Source: Gordonia alkaliphila
Lineage (GTDB): Bacteria > Actinomycetota > Actinomycetes > Mycobacteriales > Mycobacteriaceae
NCBI RefSeq assembly: GCF_023017165.1
Contig: NZ_JALKBW010000002.1
Span: 149,429-213,428 of the forward strand
Reading direction: 5' to 3'
DNA length: 64,000 bases
Made by a program: the position numbers and the translations under genes. Position 1 is the stretch's first letter; each line of letters opens with the position of its first letter. The notes under the pieces are model-generated. The model searched no databases. It saw nothing but the letters and a program-made list of their open reading frames with translations, and was not told where the DNA came from. Below are positions 49,389 through 58,187 of the stretch, piece after piece.

Positions 49389-50864
49389 GGGTGAGTCCCC
49401 TGGAGTGGTGGGGTTTGGTGGCTCGCTGAGGGCGGTGGACACGCCGGAGAGCTTGGTGTCGCCGTTGGGGTGGGCCATCGCGTGATGATCAGTGAGTTAC
49501 CTCACAAGTGACTCAACTGAAAGGCAATCACGCGATGACCCACGACCATTCTGCCCTGCTCGAGCAACTGACTGAACTCGGCACACTCCGATCCGACGAA
49601 CTCGGTCTTGCCGGAGTGCTCCCGGAGATCCTGCGGGCCGGCTTGCAGGCCCTGATCGAGGCCGAGGCGACAGCGGCGATCGGCGCCGGCCGTTACGAGC
49701 GCTCGGCGGACCGAACGACGGTCCGAAACGGGCATCGACCCAAGACGATCTCGACGCCGGCCGGTGATGTGCGGGTGAAGATTCCCAAGCTGCGGGCTGG
49801 GTCGTTCTTCCCGGTCCTGCTGGAACGACGCCGCCGGATCGACAAGGCCCTCTACGCGGTGATCATGGAGGCCTACGTGCAGGGTATCTCGACCCGCAGT
49901 GTCGACGATCTGGTGCGGGCCATGGGCGTGGACTCCGGGGTCTCCAAGAGTGAGGTATCCCGGATCTGTGCAGGTCTCGACGCTGAGATCGCCGAGTTCC
50001 GGGAGCGTTCACTGACCCACACCGAGTTCCCGTATGTGTTCTGCGACGCCACGTTCTGCAAGGTCCGTGTCGGCGCGCACGTGGTCTCCCAGGCGCTGAT
50101 AGTGGCTACCGGCGTGTCGATCACCGGCACCCGCGAGGTCCTGGGTACCGCTGTCGGGCAGAGCGAATCGTACGAGTTCTGGCGCGAGTTCCTGGCAAGC
50201 TTGAAGGCCCGTGGGCTGCACGGGGTGCATCTGGTCATCTCTGACGCCCATGCAGGATTGAAAACCGCTGTGGCACAACAGTTTACGGGTGCCACGTGGC
50301 AACGGTGCCGCGTCCATTTCATGAGGAACCTGCACGGAGCGGTCGCGGCGAAACAGCAGCCCGTCGTTACCGCCGGAGTGCGGACTATCTTCGCTCACAC
50401 CGAAGCGAAAGATGTTGCCGCGCAATGGGATCAAGTCGCCAACACCTTCGACGGGCCGTTCCCCAAGGCGGCAGCGATGATGCGGGACGCGAAAACCGAC
50501 GTGCTGGCATTCTCAGCGTTCCCGAAGCCGCACTGGCAGAAAATCTGGTCGAACAACCCGATCGAGCGACTGAACAAGGAAATCAAACGACGCGCCGACG
50601 TCGTGGAGATCTTCCCGAACCCCGCCGCGTTCCTCCGACTCGCGACCGCCGTCGTGATCGACGCACACGACGAATGGCAAGTCACCCGCAGATACATGTC
50701 CGAGGTCTCCATGGACGAGCTACGCGAGGTCCTCGCCGAGAAGGACAAGGCCGCCGCACTCCTGGACGCGCAAGCCCAAATCGCATAGCGTTCACAACGA
50801 CTCGTTGATCAGAACGCGTGACTCTACGCCCGATCCGAAGTCCACCACCCCAAGGGGCACTATC
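49389..50864 (+). mobile_element. IS256-family insertion sequence (1476 bp)
   Basis: Imperfect terminal repeats share CCCCTTGGGGTGGTGG / CCCCTGGAGTGGTGG. The direct repeat TCGTGAAG (8 bp) lies at 49381-49388 and 50865-50872. It is located in the relic gene above. Confidence 0.88.
49508..50788 (+). CDS. IS256 family transposase
   Basis: A 426-residue mutator-type transposase (ATG 49535 is an alternative start). Blocks typical of IS256: AEATAAIGAGRYERS, RNGHRPKTISTPAGDV, the D of VFCDATFCKVRVG, the D of LVISDAHAGLKTAV, RCRVHFMRNL and the E-containing WSNNPIERLNKEIKRR. Complete and probably functional. Confidence 0.95.
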   Translation: MTQLKGNHAMTHDHSALLEQLTELGTLRSDELGLAGVLPEILRAGLQALIEAEATAAIGAGRYERSADRTTVRNGHRPKTISTPAGDVRVKIPKLRAGSFFPVLLERRRRIDKALYAVIMEAYVQGISTRSVDDLVRAMGVDSGVSKSEVSRICAGLDAEIAEFRERSLTHTEFPYVFCDATFCKVRVGAHVVSQALIVATGVSITGTREVLGTAVGQSESYEFWREFLASLKARGLHGVHLVISDAHAGLKTAVAQQFTGATWQRCRVHFMRNLHGAVAAKQQPVVTAGVRTIFAHTEAKDVAAQWDQVANTFDGPFPKAAAMMRDAKTDVLAFSAFPKPHWQKIWSNNPIERLNKEIKRRADVVEIFPNPAAFLRLATAVVIDAHDEWQVTRRYMSEVSMDELREVLAEKDKAAALLDAQAQIA

Positions 50865-51429
50865 TCGTGAAGCGCCGGAACTCGAAGGCGCCCAGCGTCC
50901 CGCCCTCGTCCCACGTAGTCGACCGGACACTGTTCAACATCTCCGGAATCCGATCCTCGACGATGCCACTGATCAATGACGCAGCCTTCGAGAGGTCCTT
51001 CAAATCTCCAGGCAGCGGGAGGGTGAGATCAGCAATCACACTCCCTTCGATGGCCAGCACGCCCTCCCGCACGGCATCCGCCGAAACTACGGGCTTCGGT
51101 GCGCCAGCCCCAGTTGTTGGTGAGCCCGTCCCACCCAAGTCGTTCTCACTGGCAGAGTCATCGGCTCCCGCAGGATCGTGATTCTCGTCATCGCCCGCCG
51201 GTTTGCTCAGATCAATCGTCCACAGGCAAAACATACTGCGCCGCCAGCACGTCCTGGCCCGACTCGCCTGAACAGCGCCACACGACACAGAACGCCGTAG
51301 TCAATCTGGCTACGACGTCCTGCATTACAAGAGCCTCTAAGAGAGCTGCTCGCGGTGTAGTCCAGCTCCAGCTCGTTGTCATCGAGATCGAGCGGACCGC
51401 CCGCGGACTCCGCCGCCCTCGATCAGGCG

Positions 51430-52413
51430 CTATTCGTCGCCATCGGCGTGAAGTGCGAGCTTGGATACCCATAGCTCCAACAGCTCGCCGAGTTCCTCGG
51501 ACTCCAGGCCCTGCTCACGCCGATAATCAGCCAACTTCTTGGCGATCCGGTCGTGCAGCTCGCCGGCCTGAGCGCCCTCGGCGTACGACTCGAAGAACCC
51601 AACCCAGTGGCGAGCCTGAATACCGGCGACCTGGACCTCCAGCATGGTCGAGATGTAGTCGTCCATCAGCCCCCGAGAACGCGCTGAGCGCCCGAAGTTG
51701 CCGCCGCTGTCGCGCGCGGCCTTGTCTGAGATCTTGGTCTTCGGCCCTGGATATGGGTGCGGTTCATTGGGAGGGCGGACGTCGTAGTAGTCCTCGCTCC
51801 GCGCAGTGCTGGCCGCCTCGTCCTTCTCACGCCGCATCGTCGTCCAGTAGTAGGTTCGCATGTCCGAGGCGAAACGCGCCGATTCGACGAATGGCGCGTA
51901 GACGATCGGAGCGCCAGCGAGCACGTTGTCCAAGCGCCACGGAACCACGACTAGCAGGTCATGGACGTCGCAGGCCAGTCGGTTCGGCGTGTATCGGAAC
52001 GAAGGCTTGCCTTCACGGCTGAGCAGGTACCAACCCTTGAGCTCGATCCCGAGCATGCACTCCTGTCCCGCGGCCACTCGTGAAGGGCTTTCCGTCACCA
52101 GTCGCACGTCAGGGAAAGTCTGCGCTGACCGACGGAACTCGTACTCGGCCCACTCCTCGTCCGGGTCCCAAACGGCTCGTAGTTTGTTCAGCGACTCGAC
52201 CACCTGGATCTCGATGCTGCCACCGAGCATCGAGTTCAACGAGAACAGGTCACCTGCCTCCAATCCCTCAATGTACGTCCGCGTCGCGAAGTGCACTGGC
52301 AAGGCCGCCAGCGCATCCTTGACGCGTTCGACCAGATCCGCCCGAGGACCCGCGGGAAGTGCCTCTCGAACCGGCGTGGGAATCGGACCTCGGATCACCC
52401 CGTTATCCAGCAT
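51430..52413 (-). CDS. PD-(D/E)xK restriction protein
   Basis: A 327-residue protein. EFRRSAQTFPDVRLV followed by QECMLGIELKGWYLLS has the D...(E)xK order of a PD-(D/E)xK nuclease. This is followed by DLLVVVPWRLDNVLAGAPIV and polar helical sequence. It ends near the disrupted gene and begins 18 bases after the methylase stop, so it is probably the restriction partner of the methylase. It could alternatively be a specificity or accessory subunit. The relic gene at 49010 encoded a paralogue. Confidence 0.72.
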   Translation of the reverse strand: MLDNGVIRGPIPTPVREALPAGPRADLVERVKDALAALPVHFATRTYIEGLEAGDLFSLNSMLGGSIEIQVVESLNKLRAVWDPDEEWAEYEFRRSAQTFPDVRLVTESPSRVAAGQECMLGIELKGWYLLSREGKPSFRYTPNRLACDVHDLLVVVPWRLDNVLAGAPIVYAPFVESARFASDMRTYYWTTMRREKDEAASTARSEDYYDVRPPNEPHPYPGPKTKISDKAARDSGGNFGRSARSRGLMDDYISTMLEVQVAGIQARHWVGFFESYAEGAQAGELHDRIAKKLADYRREQGLESEELGELLELWVSKLALHADGDE

Positions 52414-52431
52414 CGGCGCCGTACACCGAAG

Positions 52432-53565
52432 TCACAAATCCTCCTGAGTTTTGAGCACCTCGATCTCGGCCTCAGTGGCCAGGTTCGCCGCCGCGTCCTC
52501 CAAGCGCCCCTGGGCGATCTCGGCAAAGTGCGGGTCGCGCTCGGCAGCGAACGCCCTCCGGCCCAACGCCACGGCCGCGACAGAGCCCGTGGCCAGACCG
52601 CCGAACGGCTCCCACACCACGTCATCGGGCCGCGTCGTGGCGTGCACCAGCCGCTCCATGAACTCCAGCGGCTTCTGGTTCAGGTGCGTGGTGCTGGCCC
52701 TGGTCGGCTTGTAGACACGCGGTGCCGATCGACGCATCGAGCCCTTCAGACGCTCTCCGTCGTGCAGCGGAGGACGGCTCCAGACGTTGGTCAGCCCGTG
52801 GGTGTGCGTCCACGGGTAGCGCATCGCGTCCCACTGGGCCGCAGTCACCGATGCCTCGCCGTCGAGCGAGAAGTACGGCCGTCCCGACTCCAGTCCGTGC
52901 TTGTTGCAGTAGGCGGCCATCTTCGCCACCGCAGCGCCCGGTGGCCAGTACCAAAGCCAATCGCGGGTCAGGTACTTGCGGGTGGCCGCGTTGGCCACCC
53001 CACAGGCCTCGTTCGACAGGTACATCGGCAGGCCGGAGCGCTGCCACTCGTGCCGCAGCCAGTCCTGCGCACCAAGCGGCCCCTCGTCAGTCTGCACGTC
53101 GAAGCGGCGCTGATAGAGCACGCACACCTCGGTCACGATCGGGAACTGGCGGATCGTCTTGCCGTTGACGTTTCCGGCGATGTGCGACAGGCCCTTGTCC
53201 CAGACGATCGTCTGGACGTAGTCCCACCCTTGTGCTGTCAGCTCCGCGTGCACAGTCGCCCAACCGACCTCGGTTCCCCAGAACCACAGCGCCGTGCCTG
53301 GCTGGGACGCCGCCGTCCACGCGTCGATGTGCGGCCTGTACCACTCCACGAGCCCCTCGGCGTCAGTCGTGTCGCCGTGGAATCCGCGAACCCCGTAGGC
53401 TCCATCGGAGATGATCGTGTCCGGCGCCGGCCAGCTCGCGTACGCCTCTGTCACGTCGCCCTTGTGGAGCGTGAACGGGTGGTCCTTGACCACGGTCAGC
53501 GCTGGGCGGTCGACCTCTTCGCGCGCCTTGGCCGTTCGTGCAGCCCTACCCATCGCTCTTCGCAT
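52432..53565 (-). CDS. site-specific DNA methylase, beta class
   Basis: A 377-residue protein. Early motif IV-like IISDGAYGVRGF (about residues 49-60), then a long target-recognition region and the late motif I EPFGGLATGSVAAVALGRRA (about residues 314-333). Order IV-TRD-I gives beta class, N4-cytosine or N6-adenine. DGAYG in place of DPPYG is unusual but known in a few families. It is followed by the PD-(D/E)xK protein. The start has a variant GTCACACC...TAGACT promoter at 53592 and a 12-codon leader ORF. Confidence 0.83.
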   Translation of the reverse strand: MRRAMGRAARTAKAREEVDRPALTVVKDHPFTLHKGDVTEAYASWPAPDTIISDGAYGVRGFHGDTTDAEGLVEWYRPHIDAWTAASQPGTALWFWGTEVGWATVHAELTAQGWDYVQTIVWDKGLSHIAGNVNGKTIRQFPIVTEVCVLYQRRFDVQTDEGPLGAQDWLRHEWQRSGLPMYLSNEACGVANAATRKYLTRDWLWYWPPGAAVAKMAAYCNKHGLESGRPYFSLDGEASVTAAQWDAMRYPWTHTHGLTNVWSRPPLHDGERLKGSMRRSAPRVYKPTRASTTHLNQKPLEFMERLVHATTRPDDVVWEPFGGLATGSVAAVALGRRAFAAERDPHFAEIAQGRLEDAAANLATEAEIEVLKTQEDL

Positions 53566-53706
53566 CCGTTCGCTCGCCCTTCATGGGGCTGAGTCTATGG
53601 GGCGGGTGTGACGAACAGACGCATTTAGTCATCGAGGCAGCGCATGACGTTGCGCACCCTCGTCCGCAGCGCGATCCACAGAAGGCTCCACAGCCTCGGA
53701 GGTAAG

Positions 53707-53728
53707 TGTCGCACCTCGCGGCTACTCT
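53707..53728 (+). promoter_or_regulatory. PafBC/RecA-NDp-like promoter (leaderless gene)
   Basis: TGTCGCAC, 8-base spacer, TACTCT, then 7 bases to GTG 53736. It lies back-to-back with the methylase promoter. Confidence 0.6.
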
Positions 53729-53735
53729 TCATCCC

Positions 53736-54593
53736 GTGAAGCCGTGGGACTTCTGGACCGAATGGACGGTGCCGGCCGTCGACCCGTTGGAGCGTGGCAC
53801 CGTCGAGAAGGTGCTCGATACCGACAAGCTCGATGCGATCGTCGCCGGGCCGCTGCCGGACTACCCCGACGTCGAGACTGCCGTCGCGCTGGCCAGGTTC
53901 GTCCACGAGCAGTACGAGTCGTACGGCACCAACTGCGAGGATCTCGTCACCGACGATGAATCGCTCACCATCCTCCGCACACTGAAGGCTCTCCTCAATC
54001 GCCTAGGAATCACAACGTTCGACCCGCCCTTCCGCGACTTCAAAAGCTTCCGCAGCTACTGGATCCGCAACGACTGCTCCGGGAGCTGGCAGGCCCGCCG
54101 GGACGTCCTCGACGAGATCTTCGAGCCCCTGCACAGGGTCCTAGATGAGCGCGAGGCCGGCTCCATCTCCTCGACCCTCGCCACCGCGATCTCGCCGCGC
54201 AAGGTCACGGGCTGGCCGCGTGTCGACGAGGAGATCTCTGAGTTGCGCCGGCACTTCGAGTCCGCCTCGACCCAGCAGGACTACTCCAACGTTGGCAACG
54301 ACTGCGTCTCGACCTTGGAGGCGCTGTCGGAGGCCGCGTACGACCACGCCAAGCATGGCAGTCCGGGTGAGGACGAGCCGCCGGTCGCCAAGACGAAGGA
54401 CCGCCTCGACCGGGTAGTCGAGGTCGGCCTCGTCGGCCCCGAGAACGCCCACCTGCGCAAGCTCGCCCGTGCGGCAATCGAGCTGGCTCAGGCCGTCAAG
54501 CACCGCCGCGAGACCGCCACCAGGGCCGAGGCTGGAATCGCCGCCGACGCGGTGATTCTGCTGGCGAACATGATTCGCAGACTCGGCTCCTGA
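53736..54593 (+). CDS. hypothetical helical protein, leaderless
   Basis: A 285-residue, mostly helical protein. GTG 53736 is chosen because the -10 TACTCT sits 7 bases before it. KPWDFWTEWTVPAVDPLERG opens the protein. It has PPFRDFKSFRSYWIRND (a basic patch) and a C-terminal half with VDEEISELRRHFESA, LEALSEAAYDHAKHG and KLARAAIELAQAVKHRRETA. The last part is like the abortive infection/AbiV- or HEPN-like helical proteins that lie beside restriction genes, but no catalytic motif is evident. Function unknown. Confidence 0.7.
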   Translation: MKPWDFWTEWTVPAVDPLERGTVEKVLDTDKLDAIVAGPLPDYPDVETAVALARFVHEQYESYGTNCEDLVTDDESLTILRTLKALLNRLGITTFDPPFRDFKSFRSYWIRNDCSGSWQARRDVLDEIFEPLHRVLDEREAGSISSTLATAISPRKVTGWPRVDEEISELRRHFESASTQQDYSNVGNDCVSTLEALSEAAYDHAKHGSPGEDEPPVAKTKDRLDRVVEVGLVGPENAHLRKLARAAIELAQAVKHRRETATRAEAGIAADAVILLANMIRRLGS

Positions 54594-54627
54594 ACCGCCT
54601 CGACGGCCAAGCTCACCGCGTCGACGA

Positions 54628-55434
54628 TCAGTGCCGTCGCTCTGTGCCGAGATGAGTCACTTCGCCATTCTGGCGTGCGAAACGATGGCCGCCAATCGTG
54701 AACTCGAACACCACGTCAGACATCGATTTGGTGATGATCTGCCGGGCATTGCTCCCTGGTTGTACCGTCATCGTCGCCAGCATCTCGTCGAGCGTCCCGC
54801 CGATCCATTTGAAACCCCACACTCGGCCGGGCGCGACGAGCTTGTCTTCCCGAAACGTCTGGCCGCGTATTTGAAACACCCTCACGTCATGGACAGGCTC
54901 GCCGATTTCATTTCCGAACTCGAAGAGCACCTTCACGATCTTGCCGTTGTTGACCACCGGCTCCGAGCGGAGCACGCACATCATCGCCTTGGCCCGGGCG
55001 TCCCGGAGTTCAGCGCACCTGCGTTCCTCGACCTGACTCCTTGCCAATTGCTCCTGCGATCTGGCGATCGACAGCATTGTCTGCTCGATCTGCCGACGGT
55101 CCTGTTCGTGCTCCTGTGCCGCCGCGGCCTGAGCCCGCTCCATCTGCCGACGGTCCTCATCGCGCTGCTCTGCGGCCTTCCCCTGGGACCAGGTGAGCCA
55201 CAGTGCGACCACCGCAATGACTACGCCGCCAACCCATGAACCGATCGCTCCGAACAACTCCGTGTCGAAGCCGCACTTCTCCCCGCAGGTCGACCACGTG
55301 CCGAGCTTCCATCCGCACACCCCCCCGGCCGCCAGCGCGGTGCCGAGGCACACTATTGGGTGGGCCCGAATCCTGTCTTGCAAGTTCCAGATCACTGGTC
55401 CATGTTCACATGCGCTACCGTCCAGTGTCCGCAA
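54628..55434 (-). CDS. membrane protein with a coiled coil
   Basis: A 268-residue frame (TTG 55434, or GTG 55395, which keeps both helices). Two membrane segments (HPIVCLGTALAAGGVCGW and AIGSWVGGVVIAVVALWLTW) are followed by a glutamine/arginine-rich coiled coil of about 60 residues (QRDEDRRQMERAQAAAAQEH to QLARSQVEERR) and a beta-type cytoplasmic end. It is a typical anchor for a membrane-bound sensor or effector. It converges with the 53736 gene and is within the restriction module. Function unknown. Confidence 0.7.
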   Translation of the reverse strand: MRTLDGSACEHGPVIWNLQDRIRAHPIVCLGTALAAGGVCGWKLGTWSTCGEKCGFDTELFGAIGSWVGGVVIAVVALWLTWSQGKAAEQRDEDRRQMERAQAAAAQEHEQDRRQIEQTMLSIARSQEQLARSQVEERRCAELRDARAKAMMCVLRSEPVVNNGKIVKVLFEFGNEIGEPVHDVRVFQIRGQTFREDKLVAPGRVWGFKWIGGTLDEMLATMTVQPGSNARQIITKSMSDVVFEFTIGGHRFARQNGEVTHLGTERRH

Positions 55435-55560
55435 GCCGGTCGCCTACCGAGACACCCGCGCGCCACCAGTCCGTTCGGCGTAAACGTAAGCCGGGCTGTC
55501 TCACAAGACCCGTACTGATCCGGCTCGCAGTGGCCGGGCCTGCTGCGAGACGACCGATAT

Positions 55561-56319
55561 CTATGCCGTTCCCGGAGCCGGACCCACCGGTGGAGCGCCG
55601 TCGGCTGGCCCGAATCGGTCCCCGTCCCAGACCAGCAGCCCCGCGTCGTAGGCGCGATGGTGGTTTGGGCACATCGGCCGCATGTTCTCCACGCTCGCCG
55701 CGCCGCCCTCCGAGTCTGCGATCAGGTGGGCGGCCTCAACGATCTCCGGGACGTCCTGACCACAATAGGTACAGGCCGTCCCGTAGTGCGCGAGCGTCAG
55801 ACGCCTGATCTCGGGCTGGTGTAGGCGCTGGTTCACAATCCGCTCGGCGTAGCGGCGCTCGATCTCGTCTCCCACCGAGATGGCAGCAGCCAAGTCGGAT
55901 TCTGACTCGTCGACCGAGGAGGGGAACAGCCCTGATACGTCCAGGTCCCGCGGGGTGATGTCGAGTTCGTCGCGCGGCGGCATCTCCCTCAGCCCGCCTC
56001 GGTTTGACGTCTTCTCGTCACGGACGCCCTGGTACTTCGACGGCTGGCCGGGGCTTTCTTCCCGCACATCGACGAGCCTGGTCGTCTGCGCCCGATAGGC
56101 GTATTGCCACCCCCGGCCGAAGTCGACAGCGATGACCGGCCAGCCGACGCTGCCGCCGTACTCGTCGGTGCGCTCTCGAAGGTCGTCCTCGACCAGGTCT
56201 CTGCTCCGGCTGACCGCTTCCGGCTTCGAGCCCGGGGCGCTGAAGTGCTCGTTGGTCTTCCACCAGCCGAACTTGATGGCGCCTGCGTCTCTTGGGCTGA
56301 AGTCGTCCTCATCTGCCAT
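55561..56319 (-). CDS. HNH endonuclease
   Basis: A 252-residue protein. The C-terminal HNH fold is clear: ACTYCGQDVPEIVEAAHLIA, then GGAASVENMRPMCPNHHRAY, containing CxxC, the catalytic HL/AH, N and MCPNHH metal site. The N-terminal 150 residues have GGSVGWPVIAVDFGRGWQYA and are probably a DNA-binding domain as in HNH restriction enzymes that recognise modified or unmodified DNA. It lies with the methylase module and may be its nuclease. Confidence 0.85.
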   Translation of the reverse strand: MADEDDFSPRDAGAIKFGWWKTNEHFSAPGSKPEAVSRSRDLVEDDLRERTDEYGGSVGWPVIAVDFGRGWQYAYRAQTTRLVDVREESPGQPSKYQGVRDEKTSNRGGLREMPPRDELDITPRDLDVSGLFPSSVDESESDLAAAISVGDEIERRYAERIVNQRLHQPEIRRLTLAHYGTACTYCGQDVPEIVEAAHLIADSEGGAASVENMRPMCPNHHRAYDAGLLVWDGDRFGPADGAPPVGPAPGTA

Positions 56320-56337
56320 GCGAGCAACCTATACGTG

Positions 56338-56466
56338 ATGACAACGAAGGGGCGCATCAAGCAGGCCACCACGCTCACCGACGCGAGCGCGACGCACTTC
56401 GACAGCGCCGCCGACCACAGCGAGTGGGCCCGGGACGCGCTGGATCGCGCGGCCCTGACTGCCTGA
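56338..56466 (+). CDS. 42-residue protein
   Basis: ATG 56338 (or GTG 56335) encodes TTKGRIKQATTLTDASATHF, SAADHSEWARDALDRAALTA and a stop that is followed 10 bases later by a strong hairpin. A TATACG box close to the start may be a promoter. Divergent from the HNH gene. Not recognised. Confidence 0.5.
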   Translation: MTTKGRIKQATTLTDASATHFDSAADHSEWARDALDRAALTA

Positions 56467-56475
56467 CCCTCACCA

Positions 56476-56507
56476 GCACCCCCGCACCGAGTCCGGTGCG
56501 GGGGTGC
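56476..56507. terminator. 14-bp-stem terminator hairpin
   Basis: GCACCCCCGCACCG, loop AGTC, CGGTGCGGGGGTGC. A perfect and very GC-rich stem after the small + gene and before the 3' end of the reverse-strand gene ending at 56637. It may act in both directions. Confidence 0.7.
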
Positions 56508-56636
56508 GTGTACTTCACGCAGCGGCGCGGCCCATGGTCTTCGCGACCCTGTCGAAGGGTTGGGTTTCGGTGCAGCCGGCGCGAGTAGATCGATTGCGCG
56601 TCCGCAACCGTTCTCCCTGCCCCGCTAGCGGGGTGG

Positions 56637-57659
56637 CTACACGTACCGCCACGGCTGCTCGGCGAGGGCGTCGATGACCGCTCGGGGATTGTCGATGAGT
56701 CGTGCAAGGCCAATGAGCTTGGCGGGGAACGCGCTCGGGGCAGCGGCGTACCCGGCTTCATCGAACTCGACGTTGAATCGCGCCCGTCGCATCGATGGCA
56801 GTCGGTCAGCGACCTCTTCTCGGAGCGCCCCGGCTTCGGCCGCGAGCGGCGTCACCGGTACGCGGTGGCGACGAAACAGCTGTTCGATCTGATCGTCTCC
56901 GTCCTCCGGCGGCTCCTCCACCGCGGGTTTCCCCGCTTCGGCGAGCAGTCTCTCTGTGGCAGCGCTCAGCTCGGAGTCGTCAGCGTCGACCGCCAAGGGA
57001 ATCGGGATCGTCTGGACCCGCCAGACCGCATCGATCTCGATGGCGAGCGACACGTTGGACGGATCTTCGTGGACGTTGACGTAACGGAGCGCGTTGACGC
57101 CGGGGCCGCACTTGCCCGCCAGTTGTGCATCACCGACGAAGTCGGTCGGCTCCCTGTGGATACCCGGTTCGATGACGCAGTCGGTGCGGAGCTGAACACG
57201 GTGGAGGTAGAACTGGCTCCCCGCGTCGCTCTGGTCGGTCATCCTTCGGAGCATGTTCTCGATCGCCGCCTCGTAGGTGCCGACGTGGAGCGCCTTGGAC
57301 CTCTGCCGTGCCGCCCAGCGCTCGACGGCTCCGGGAAACAGTCCGTCGTGCTCCATCATCTTTTTGGTGTCGTCGGTGAGCTGCGCCGTGGGGTCGAAGT
57401 CCCTGTCGGGCCAGACTGCGTGCGTCGACGAGTGATACCAGTACAGGTCGCGGACCGTGCTGTCGTCGTGAACCGGGTCCTGCGGCCGCACCCAGAAGTT
57501 CGGGCAGTTCTCGCTGGTGCAGTCAGTCCCGCACTCCGGGCACGGCTCGTCGCCCGTATCGAAGCGATCGAGCCACTCGGTGTCGACCTCCCACTCATGA
57601 GAGCAAGTTCCGCAACGCATGTAGCGGAGGCGTTCGAAGTCGACCGTCCGTTCGATCAT
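56637..57659 (-). CDS. hypothetical zinc-ribbon protein
   Basis: A 340-residue protein. N-terminal zinc ribbon CGTCSHEWEVDTEW...CPECGTDC(ENC), then a strand- and helix-rich body with DLYWYHSSTHAVWPDRDFDP and QFYLHRVQLRTD. A zinc ribbon at the start is typical of proteins handling nucleic acids or ADP-ribose-like ligands, and this YHSSTH motif recalls ART-type folds, but neither is certain. Part of the composite element cargo. Alone in its transcript. Confidence 0.65.
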   Translation of the reverse strand: MIERTVDFERLRYMRCGTCSHEWEVDTEWLDRFDTGDEPCPECGTDCTSENCPNFWVRPQDPVHDDSTVRDLYWYHSSTHAVWPDRDFDPTAQLTDDTKKMMEHDGLFPGAVERWAARQRSKALHVGTYEAAIENMLRRMTDQSDAGSQFYLHRVQLRTDCVIEPGIHREPTDFVGDAQLAGKCGPGVNALRYVNVHEDPSNVSLAIEIDAVWRVQTIPIPLAVDADDSELSAATERLLAEAGKPAVEEPPEDGDDQIEQLFRRHRVPVTPLAAEAGALREEVADRLPSMRRARFNVEFDEAGYAAAPSAFPAKLIGLARLIDNPRAVIDALAEQPWRYV

Positions 57660-57704
57660 CGGGGCATCATCCCATGCGGGCCGTCAGGCTCCGCAGCGCT
57701 GACT

Positions 57705-57729
57705 CAACCGACGGCACAGCCGTCGGTTG
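57705..57729. repeat. 10-bp-stem inverted repeat
   Basis: CAACCGACGG, loop CACAG, CCGTCGGTTG, centred between the diverging genes 57659 (-) and 57768 (+). Position fits an operator for both. Confidence 0.6.
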
Positions 57730-57767
57730 AGGACATCCTCGACACCGATCGAGGAGGCCCGTTCTTC

Positions 57768-58187
57768 ATGTCCGTACCCGCACCCTTCACCAGTACCGCG
57801 ACGCGCGATGGCGCCAGGATCGTCGTCACCCGCCACGACGACGTCGCGGCCGGCGAACCGTTGATCACGATCCTCACCGACGGTTTGGGATTGCTGAGCC
57901 TGGCGCCCGGTCCCGCTGAAGTCCTGGGCCGGCTGCTGCTTCGTACCGTGGCCGACACCGCCACCGTCAGCGTTGCGATCGCCAATAGCTACCCGGAACT
58001 CGGCCAGCGTTTCGCTCGGACGGAGCGCGTTACCCTACCCGCACCCGCCGACGGCGAGGACCTGGACGAGTGGACCCAAATGCATCTGCTCCCGCTCACT
58101 GGCGAAGGCCCGGAGTACTCGTCCGCCCATGGCGTCTACGGAGTGCGCATCAACTCGGCCCCGGTGCCGTTCGAGCATCTGATCGGC
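57768..58187 (+). pseudogene. gene truncated by the IS30 fragment
   Basis: From ATG 57768 (GAGGAGG 11 bases upstream) about 140 codons: PFTSTATRDGARIVVTRHDD, PLITILTDGLGLLSLAPG, and GVYGVRINSAPVPFEHLIG, then the IS30 remnant. The style is that of a beta-rich small protein. The C-terminus is lost. Confidence 0.6.

Larger units (their letters stand above)
49010..51391 (-). pseudogene. relic restriction endonuclease gene, broken by IS256 and cut by IS30
   Basis: Upstream part (to about 50873): EGSVIADLTLPLPGDLKDLS, NSVRSTTWDEGGTLGAFEFR, RF. After removal of IS256 with one 8-bp repeat it joins TIGFPDIQLVERADPENVLF, EIEAKTWYVLS and GTLVMVVGWALDGVVSGSPV, ending EIMSK at IS30. The blocks EFRR--FPD--LV--E-------EIEAKTWYLLS parallel the 327-residue protein at 51430 (EYEFRRSAQTFPDVRLVTES and GIELKGWYLLS). 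The N-terminus is unclear. Frames starting at 51391 and 51234 may be joined by a further frameshift. Confidence 0.7.
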
